DNA of 24,106 nucleotides from JAICTV01 sp034666045 (GTDB taxonomy: Bacteria > Planctomycetota > Phycisphaerae > Tepidisphaerales > Tepidisphaeraceae): assembly GCA_034666045.1 (NCBI GenBank), contig JAXDMN010000064.1:1-24106 (forward strand), written 5' to 3'. The notes below the pieces were generated by a model. The model was not told the DNA's origin. It worked only from the letters and a program-made list of their open reading frames with translations, and made no database searches. This document shows, in pieces, positions 18,602 through 24,106 of the stretch. Position numbers and translations under genes: made by a program. Each line of letters opens with the position of its first letter. Position 1 is the stretch's first letter.

Positions 18602-19155
18602 CGGTTCCCCGCCACCATGACCAGGCACGCGGCGAAGAGCAGCACCGCCGCCGCGAGGATCGTCAGCCCGATGAGCAGCAACCCCGTGATCCCAAGCACG
18701 ACGATCGACACGACGCGCTCGCCGGTGCTTTTCATTCGCACGTGTGTGCCCGCACGAACCTTGCGCGAGCGCCGCGCATGTCGGCCGATCATCGCCAGCG
18801 CGATGAGCGTCGTCACGATTCCGATCCAACCAAACCAGTAGGTCATCGGCCCCGGGAGGTCCGCCTGCGTCTTGAGCACGAGGTAGCCGATCACGGCGGT
18901 GGCGGCGAAAACGATGATGCCCCACAGGACCGCGCGCATGTCCTTCTGCAGTTCGACTTCGACGTCGCCGGACAGCGCGCGGTAGTCGAGCGGCCGATCG
19001 GTCGGCGGCTGGTCGTCGATGGGGATGACGGGGACTGGCGCCGGCGGATGGACGGTGATCAGCTCGAGACACGCCGGGCACGTGAGGCGCGTCGCGCGTC
19101 CGGGCGGAACGTCCGCCGTCAGCGGCAGCCGACATCGCGGGCAGAAGAAGATCAT
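18598..19155 (-). CDS. Zinc-ribbon membrane protein (operon gene 2)
   Basis: The 185-residue protein starts with a short zinc ribbon: CPRC (Cys5, Cys8) and CPAC (Cys26, Cys29). A Pro-rich linker follows, then four hydrophobic segments (VLWGIIVFAATAVIGYLVL, MTYWFGWIGIVTTLIALAMIG, VVSIVVLGITGLLLIGL, LAAAVLLFAACLVMVAG). A basic stretch between helices (RHARRSRKVRAGTHVRMK) is probably cytoplasmic. Zinc-ribbon plus membrane-helix proteins are common in planctomycete-type genomes and mostly uncharacterised. Its ATG overlaps the stop of the preceding gene (ATGA), so the two are translationally coupled. It could scaffold the downstream enzymes. Confidence 0.85.
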   Translation of the reverse strand: MIFFCPRCRLPLTADVPPGRATRLTCPACLELITVHPPAPVPVIPIDDQPPTDRPLDYRALSGDVEVELQKDMRAVLWGIIVFAATAVIGYLVLKTQADLPGPMTYWFGWIGIVTTLIALAMIGRHARRSRKVRAGTHVRMKSTGERVVSIVVLGITGLLLIGLTILAAAVLLFAACLVMVAGNR

Positions 19156-19850
19156 TCCGTCGGCTCCTCCGCCGCGGGCGGCGCGGCGGCCGATTCGGCG
19201 GTGATCGTCGCATGCAACGGCCGCGTCAGTCGTCGCGCCTGTCGCACGACCTGTCCCGCGAACGCGCCGGTCACGAGCAGCGCCAGCGCAAATAGCGCTT
19301 CGTCGCCGCGCGGAATGCGCAATTCAGGCGTCGCGTAATAGCGATCGAATCCAATCACGTGCCACGCGTAGTACGCCAGCACCGACAAGTATCCAACGAT
19401 GCTGCCCATCGTCGCGAACCACACGAGCGGCAGCGACAATCGCACCGCCGCCGACACGATCACCGGGAAATACAGCAGAATGATCGGCGCGCGCGGATCC
19501 GCACGCATCATGCCGAGCAGCGTCACCATCAGCAGGTCAAACGCCGTCGACGCATACTTCAGCCACGCCGGCAGGTATCGCCGCGACAGGCAGATGTGAA
19601 TGGCGACGACGACGGCGAACCACGCGCCGGCTACGATCGTCGCGCCGATGTGATACTGCCCTGATTCGCGGGCCGCCCCTTCCGACGTCGACAGCGCAAC
19701 AAGATGCCGCAGATAAAACGCGAAAACCGCCGCCAGTCGAATCAAATTCACGCGCGCTTCGCCGGCGAGCGACTCGATGCGGCTGCGCATGATCCAAGGG
19801 TCAAACGGGGCGGGCGGGGACGCGACGGCGGGGTCTCGTTGCACTCCCAT
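19152..19850 (-). CDS. Polytopic membrane protein (operon gene 1)
   Basis: The 232-residue protein has an N-terminal amphipathic stretch (FDPWIMRSRIESLAGEARVN), then five or six hydrophobic segments (NLIRLAAVFAFYL, IGATIVAGAWFAVVVAIHICL, YASTAFDLLMVTLLGMM, LLYFPVIVSAAVRLSL, LVWFATMGSIVGYLSVLAYY, ALFALALLVTGAFAG), and a short basic tail. It resembles the membrane-sensor part found ahead of signalling domains in planctomycete-like proteins, but here no output domain follows. That is recollection, not a search. ATG 19850 has no clear ribosome site; ATG 19790 is possible. It is divergent from the oxidoreductase gene (74-bp gap) and heads the eight-gene operon. Confidence 0.82.
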   Translation of the reverse strand: MGVQRDPAVASPPAPFDPWIMRSRIESLAGEARVNLIRLAAVFAFYLRHLVALSTSEGAARESGQYHIGATIVAGAWFAVVVAIHICLSRRYLPAWLKYASTAFDLLMVTLLGMMRADPRAPIILLYFPVIVSAAVRLSLPLVWFATMGSIVGYLSVLAYYAWHVIGFDRYYATPELRIPRGDEALFALALLVTGAFAGQVVRQARRLTRPLHATITAESAAAPPAAEEPTE

Positions 19851-19924
19851 TGTGTCTGAATACCATGGCCCGCGCGTTTTTGCATCGAACGACCGCCATT
19901 CAAGACAGACAGAGGAGCTTTCGC

Positions 19925-20968
19925 GTGTCCACGCCGTTCAAGATCGCCTTCATCGGGGCCGGCTTTATCGCCCGCCTGCACATGCAGAAGCTCAAGCTGC
20001 TGGAAAACATCGAGATCTGCGCCGCCGCGGATCCGAGCGAGATGTCGCTCAAGCGGCTCGCGCAGGATTTCCCGGAGGTGCGGCAGTTCGGCGATTACAA
20101 GGTGATGCTGAAGGAGACCGAGTGCGACGCGGTCGACGTCTGCACGCCGAACGGCCTGCACGCCGAGAACACGATCGCCGCCCTCGAAGCCGGCAGGCAC
20201 GTCATCGTCGAGAAGCCGATGGCGATGAACGCAAAGGAAGCGCAGGCGATGCTCGACGCCGCCAAACGCAGCGGTAAGAAGCTCATCGTCGGCTTCCAGC
20301 ACCGCTTCGACCCCAAGACAAAGCTGATCCGCGATCAAATCGCCGCCGACAGCTTCGGCAAGGTGCTCTACGTTCGCGCCCAGGCGCTGCGCCGCCGCGG
20401 CATCCCCAACTGGGGCGTCTTCGGCCGCAAGGAACTCCAGGGCGGCGGCCCGATGATCGACATCGGCGTCCACATCCTCGAAAGCGCGCACTACATGATC
20501 GGCTCGCCGCGTCCCATCAGCGCCAGCAGCGGCGCGTGGACCTACATGGGCAACAAGCCCAGCGAAGTCGCGTCGATGTGGCCCGAGTGGGACCACCGCA
20601 CGTACAACGTCGAAGATTTAGCCGTCGGCATGATCCGCTTCGACACTGGCACCATCCTCGTCATCGAGAGCTCGTTCGTCGCGCACATCGAGAAGGACAT
20701 TTTTAACGTCACCCTCATGGGCGAGAAGGGCGGCGCCGTCTGGGACACCAGCCAGATCTTCACCGACCACGGCGGCTATCAGATGAATATGACGCCCGGC
20801 TGGATCGGCAAATGGGACCCCTTCGACTACAAGATCAAACATTTTGTTGACGTCTGCCGCGAAGACCGCAAGAACGAGAGCACCGGCGAGCACGGGTTGA
20901 TGGTGCAGAAGATGCTGGATGGCATCTACGAGTCGGCGGACAAGCGGCGGGAGGTTGTTATTGAATGA
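19925..20968 (+). CDS. Gfo/Idh/MocA family oxidoreductase
   Basis: These cytoplasmic enzymes oxidise or reduce sugars, inositols and related compounds with NAD(P). The 347-residue protein has the Rossmann motif IAFIGAGFIARLHM, the EKP motif with catalytic Lys97 (VIVEKPMAMN) and the active-site pair Asp179/His183 in GGGPMIDIGVH. I chose GTG 19925 because GAGGAG lies 7 nt upstream; longer in-frame starts give an unconserved N terminus. The substrate is unknown; it probably processes sugars released by enzymes such as the nearby fucosidase or amylase. The stop codon TGA abuts a repeat element. It is divergent from the eight-gene membrane operon. Confidence 0.95.
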   Translation: MSTPFKIAFIGAGFIARLHMQKLKLLENIEICAAADPSEMSLKRLAQDFPEVRQFGDYKVMLKETECDAVDVCTPNGLHAENTIAALEAGRHVIVEKPMAMNAKEAQAMLDAAKRSGKKLIVGFQHRFDPKTKLIRDQIAADSFGKVLYVRAQALRRRGIPNWGVFGRKELQGGGPMIDIGVHILESAHYMIGSPRPISASSGAWTYMGNKPSEVASMWPEWDHRTYNVEDLAVGMIRFDTGTILVIESSFVAHIEKDIFNVTLMGEKGGAVWDTSQIFTDHGGYQMNMTPGWIGKWDPFDYKIKHFVDVCREDRKNESTGEHGLMVQKMLDGIYESADKRREVVIE

Positions 20969-21079
20969 CGAATGACGAAACCAGAAATCCGAATCAAATC
21001 CGAGTGACGAATGACGAAGCGCATGTTGGTTCGTCATTCGGGCTTCGTCATTGATTCGGATTTCTGGTTTCGTCATTCG
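20969..21079. repeat. Nested palindromic repeat with 29-bp perfect arms
   Basis: A perfect 29-bp inverted repeat (20969-20997 with 21051-21079) flanks an inner 11-bp inverted repeat (21008-21018 with 21030-21040). All are built from the unit AATGACGAA or its complement TTCGTCATT, plus CAGAAATCC. The outer arm starts immediately after the oxidoreductase stop codon. As RNA it would fold into a long stem, likely limiting readthrough or protecting the 3' end. It looks like a dispersed repeat of the genome rather than a mobile gene. Confidence 0.85.
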
Positions 21080-21160
21080 GATTTCTGATTTTCCTCAGCG
21101 AGATTCTCCCCTCTCACGCCCCACATCCTGAACTAGATTCCACCGCGGGAGAGTGTTCTC

Positions 21161-22612
21161 ATGCCCGACCGCGGCGTCATGTTTCAGTATTTCGAGTGGA
21201 ACCTGCGCCCGGACGGCTCCCTCTGGCGCGAGCTTGCCTCCCGCGCCGCATACCTCAAACGCCTTGGCGTCACCGCCGTCTGGATGCCACCCGCCCACAA
21301 AACCATGGACGGCGCCACCGGCGTCGGCTACGCGGTCTACGACCTCTACGATTTAGGTGAGTTCGATCAAAAGGGTTCCGTCCGCACCAAGTACGGCACG
21401 AAAGACGAATACCTCGCGGCCATCCAGTCGCTGCACGACAACGGTATCCACGCCTACGCCGACATCGTGCTGAATCACCGCATGGGCGCGGATGAGACCG
21501 AAGAGGTCGAAGTCGAAGAGGTCGACTGCAACAATCGCAACGTCGTCACCAGCAAACCGTACAAGATCCGCGCGTGGTCGAACTATCTCTTCCCCGGCCG
21601 CGGCGACGCGTACTCGCCGTTCAAGCTGCACTGGCAGCATTTCAACGCGTTCGGCGCCGATGCGAATCAGCCTGATGTGAAAGGAAAAATCTTCCGCGTC
21701 GTCGGCAAAACGTTCGCCGGCGATGTCTGCTACGAGTTCGGCAACTTCGACTACCTGATGGGCGCGGACGTCGATCATTACCACGAAGAAGTGCGCGCCG
21801 AGCTCTCACAGTGGGGCGACTGGTTCGTCGACATCACGAAAATCGACGGCTTCCGCTGCGACGCCATCAAACACATCCCCGCCAGCTTCTTTAAGCAATG
21901 GCTGGCCGACCGGCGCTTGCCTCGTCGCGAAACCGAACTCTTCGCCGTCGGCGAATACTGGCATGGCGACATCGCCGAGCTCCAGAAATATCTCGCCGCG
22001 ACCGAAGGCGCCATGCACCTCTTCGACGTCCCGCTGCACTTTCGATTTCTCGAAGCGTCGCAGAAAGGGCGCGACTTCCCGATGCCCGCGATCTTCGACA
22101 AAACGCTGGTGAAGGAAAATCCGCTGATGGCCGTCACGTTCGTCGACAATCACGACAGCCAGCCGGGCCAATCGCTCGAATCGTGGGTCGCCGACTGGTT
22201 CAAGCCGCTCGCCTACGCGCTGATCCTGCTCCGCAAGGACGGCTACCCGTGCCTCTTCTACGGCGACTACTTCGGCAACGCCGACCCGGCCCATCCGCTC
22301 GTCTCGCACCGCAAGCTCATCGACGATTTCCTCACCGCCCGCGCGAAGTACAGCTACGGCGATCAGCACGACTACTTCGATCACGCGCAGTGCATCGGCT
22401 GGACTTTCACCGGCGACAAAGAACACTCGGGCCAGATGGCCGTCCTCATGAGCACCGGCGACGCCGGCATGAAGACGATGAAAACCTTCCGTGGCGAGCA
22501 GACCTTCACAGACATCACCGGCCACTGGCCCGAGCCGATCACGACGAACGCGAATGGCGAAGCCGAGTTCAAATGCCCGGCGGGGAAGGTGAGCGTGTGG
22601 GTGAGCGACTAA
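21161..22612 (+). CDS. Cytoplasmic GH13 alpha-amylase
   Basis: This enzyme hydrolyses alpha-1,4-glucans such as glycogen or maltodextrins. The 483-residue protein has no signal peptide and starts MPDRGVMFQYFEWNL, as in the cytoplasmic AmyA/GH13_5 group. The catalytic triad is Asp234 (GFRCDAIKHI), Glu265 (AVGEYW) and Asp332 (FVDNHDSQ). The conserved region I is present as ADIVLNHRMGADE, with a long domain B (AWSNYLFPGRGD...) and a C-terminal beta-sandwich ending VSVWVSD. GGGAGAG precedes ATG 21161 at a good distance. The gene sits between two repeat clusters and is convergent with the protease gene. It is likely used for glycogen turnover or intracellular dextrin breakdown. Confidence 0.96.
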   Translation: MPDRGVMFQYFEWNLRPDGSLWRELASRAAYLKRLGVTAVWMPPAHKTMDGATGVGYAVYDLYDLGEFDQKGSVRTKYGTKDEYLAAIQSLHDNGIHAYADIVLNHRMGADETEEVEVEEVDCNNRNVVTSKPYKIRAWSNYLFPGRGDAYSPFKLHWQHFNAFGADANQPDVKGKIFRVVGKTFAGDVCYEFGNFDYLMGADVDHYHEEVRAELSQWGDWFVDITKIDGFRCDAIKHIPASFFKQWLADRRLPRRETELFAVGEYWHGDIAELQKYLAATEGAMHLFDVPLHFRFLEASQKGRDFPMPAIFDKTLVKENPLMAVTFVDNHDSQPGQSLESWVADWFKPLAYALILLRKDGYPCLFYGDYFGNADPAHPLVSHRKLIDDFLTARAKYSYGDQHDYFDHAQCIGWTFTGDKEHSGQMAVLMSTGDAGMKTMKTFRGEQTFTDITGHWPEPITTNANGEAEFKCPAGKVSVWVSD

Positions 22613-22620
22613 CGCTCTCG

Positions 22621-22666
22621 CTCCCTCTTCCCGGTACTCAGGGGAGAGGGTTGGGGAGAGGGGCGA
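22621..22666 (+). repeat. REP-like element, copy 1
   Basis: The element has the arrangement CCTCTTCCCGGTACTCAGG, then GGAGAGGG and GGGGAGAGGGG, beginning 9 bp after the amylase stop. It is matched by a copy in inverted orientation at 22741-22788. CCCTCT and AGAGGG within it can pair as a stem. Confidence 0.7.
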
Positions 22667-22740
22667 GTGACGCGTGAGTCGCGTCGCGGTTGTACGCAGA
22701 AGCCGTCCAAGATGGCGAGCGCATTTCGACTCCATGTGCA

Positions 22741-22788
22741 CCCCAACCCCTCTCCCCCGCCCTCTCCTCGGATTACCGGGAGGAGGGA
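22741..22788 (-). repeat. REP-like element, copy 2 (inverted)
   Basis: On the minus strand this reads like copy 1: TCCCTCCTCCCGGTAATCC, then GAGGAGAGGG and GGGGAGAGGGGTTGGGG, with a few substitutions. It ends 7 bp before the stop of the convergent protease gene. The pair forms a BIME-like arrangement around about 74 bp of unremarkable DNA. Confidence 0.7.
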
Positions 22789-22795
22789 GTTGGCG

Positions 22796-24058
22796 TCACT
22801 TCCTCTTCCCCGCCTTGATCTCAATCCCGCCGCGCTTCTGCTGCTGCATCGCCTCGCGCGCGATCTCCGCCTTCAGCTTCAGCCCCAGCACTTTCCCCGG
22901 CTCATCAAACACGATCCAGTCATAGGGCCCCGCAGTCAGCTTGCCGATGTCGGGCATCAGCGCATCCTCCGTCAGGTGCGCGCTGGCGACGAGGTAATTC
23001 ATGCCGAAGATGCCGTCGAGCGTGCGCTTTTCCCGCGTCTTCGGGTCCTGCACGGTGATGTCGGTGACGAAGACCGGCGCCTTTTTGTAGACGATCGGGT
23101 CGCGCTCGCGGGTGGCGATGACGAGGGTGTCGAGGAAGAAGCCGGCCGCCTTTTTCGAGCCGCCGACGCCGCCGATCGTCAGCGTGAATTGTTCATTTTC
23201 CGGCACGCCGGCCAGCCGCGGCGACCCGGTGCCTTCGGTTCCTTCGACGTATTTGACGCCGACCTTCGCTGCCTGCGCGGATGAGATCATCGACGCCGCG
23301 GCACCGGTGTCGAGCAGCCAGCTTCCGGTTGAGGTCTGCTTCCCGATTGAGACGACGACGCCGTCGATGAATGGATTTTCTGCCATCGTCGGCGGATGAG
23401 AATTCGCCGGCTCCACGCGCGTGTACGGGGCGAACGATTCGTAGCGCAGCGCGATGTGCCGGTCGGTCTTCGGGATCTGTATGCGCCCGCGCTCGTAGAC
23501 GGCCGTGCGGAGCGTGTCGCCGAACGTGTCGACCGGCTTCGGGTCGATCACGACGATGCGCCCCTTCATCACCGGCATCCCGACGACGTCGAGCCCGCCG
23601 GTGATCATCTGCATCAACCCGCCATTAAGCGGCCCGACCTGCGGGCGCACGGGGCCAACCGTGATCGGATACTCGTCAGGCGTGTCCGGCTCGCCCGTCC
23701 GCCCGAACGGCGCGAGCAGGATGAAGAGCGGCTCGCCGACGTGAAACTCATCCGTCCCGCCGACGCCGACGTCATGGAACACCACGTTGTCATTGCCCGC
23801 CTTCGCGCGCTTCACGCCCAGCGCATCCGCGGTGGTCGTGCTGAGCATGACGCCGCTCGCACCGGTATCGAGAAACGCCTGCACGTTGATCGTCTCTTCG
23901 CCCGACTTCTTTGCGACGAGCGGCTTGCCCTTCGCCTCGCGGCGGAGATGCAAATTCACCCGCGGCTGATCGAGCGCGGCAGGTTGGACGCCCTCGATCT
24001 CGACGGCGGAAGCGCACGGCGCGATAGCGAACGCGATGAGGAGAACACGCTTGAACAT
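22796..24058 (-). CDS. Secreted two-DTGA aspartic protease-like protein
   Basis: The 420-residue protein has a signal peptide (MFKRVLLIAFAIAPCASA, likely cut before VEIEG) and two aspartic protease motifs, LDTGASG (Asp64) and LDTGAAAS (Asp250). Each is followed later by a hydrophobic-hydrophobic-Gly element (DVVGMPVM and GIFGMNYL), as in the psi-loops of pepsin-type lobes. Two such lobes in one chain suggest a bilobal enzyme, while the retropepsin-like DTGA form is usual in bacterial single-lobe members. It has no PEP-CTERM or transmembrane anchor. ATG 24058 has AAAAGGGG a few bases upstream. The tail is Lys/Gln-rich (QQQKRGGIEIKAGKRK). Substrate unknown; it is probably periplasmic or secreted. 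Confidence 0.88.
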   Translation of the reverse strand: MFKRVLLIAFAIAPCASAVEIEGVQPAALDQPRVNLHLRREAKGKPLVAKKSGEETINVQAFLDTGASGVMLSTTTADALGVKRAKAGNDNVVFHDVGVGGTDEFHVGEPLFILLAPFGRTGEPDTPDEYPITVGPVRPQVGPLNGGLMQMITGGLDVVGMPVMKGRIVVIDPKPVDTFGDTLRTAVYERGRIQIPKTDRHIALRYESFAPYTRVEPANSHPPTMAENPFIDGVVVSIGKQTSTGSWLLDTGAAASMISSAQAAKVGVKYVEGTEGTGSPRLAGVPENEQFTLTIGGVGGSKKAAGFFLDTLVIATRERDPIVYKKAPVFVTDITVQDPKTREKRTLDGIFGMNYLVASAHLTEDALMPDIGKLTAGPYDWIVFDEPGKVLGLKLKAEIAREAMQQQKRGGIEIKAGKRK

Positions 24059-24086
24059 GACTACCCCTTTTCGTGGCTTGGGCGTC

Positions 24087-24106
24087 TCGCCCGAGCGCTC
24101 GGGCGA
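24087..24106. repeat. Perfect 20-bp palindrome at window end
   Basis: TCGCCCGAGCGCTCGGGCGA is fully self-complementary and lies 28 bp upstream of the protease start. A second possible hairpin, GGGCG-TCT-CGCCC, overlaps its left end. It looks like part of a GC-rich palindromic repeat that continues past the window, in a position to influence protease expression. Confidence 0.7.

Overview
The window is a 24.1 kb GC-rich stretch of bacterial chromosome. The PPi-dependent enzyme PPDK, a mosaic of palindromic intergenic repeats, the small membrane proteins and a four-cluster-type radical SAM protein suggest a Planctomycetota (possibly Phycisphaerae-like) genome. That assignment is inferred from recollection of family distributions, not computed. 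There is no CRISPR array, rRNA, integrase or transposase, and it reads as ordinary chromosome with one unusual operon.

Layout. 1-4884 (+): 3' part of purF, then a CHASE3-PAS hybrid histidine kinase and a REC-GGDEF response regulator, a likely c-di-GMP signalling pair. 4885-5104: a convergent intergenic region with a boxA-like motif, purine-rich repeats and a minus-strand terminator-like hairpin. 5105-8355: a RidA-superfamily protein lacking the usual active-site Arg, an uncharacterised 193-aa protein, a five-helix membrane protein and two small ORFs. 8371-11375 (-): ppdK with a near-consensus promoter and an intrinsic terminator. 11395-12892 (-): a secreted GH29 alpha-L-fucosidase and tRNA-Val(UAC) with its own promoter. 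12955-14305 (+): a putative lipoprotein and a fumarylacetoacetate-hydrolase-family enzyme.

14309-19850 (-) is the most interesting region: eight genes on one strand, mostly joined by 4-bp stop/start overlaps. They are a polytopic membrane protein, a zinc-ribbon membrane protein, two divergent Lgt-like (prolipoprotein diacylglyceryl transferase family) proteins, a lipoprotein, a radical SAM protein resembling tetraether lipid synthase (Tes/MJ0619), and two small membrane proteins. Both Lgt-like proteins have lost the canonical catalytic His and the Asn of the GRxGN motif. I propose a lipid-modifying or lipid-attaching membrane system; its chemistry is unknown. A perfect 12-bp palindrome sits in front of the second half of the operon.

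19925-24106: a Gfo/Idh/MocA oxidoreductase whose stop codon abuts a 29-bp perfect inverted repeat, a cytoplasmic GH13 alpha-amylase, an inverted pair of REP-like elements, and a secreted aspartic protease with two DTGA motifs in one chain. The window ends inside a 20-bp palindrome. Together the genes suggest a heterotroph that degrades polysaccharides (fucosidase, amylase, sugar oxidoreductase) and runs reversible PPDK-based glycolysis.
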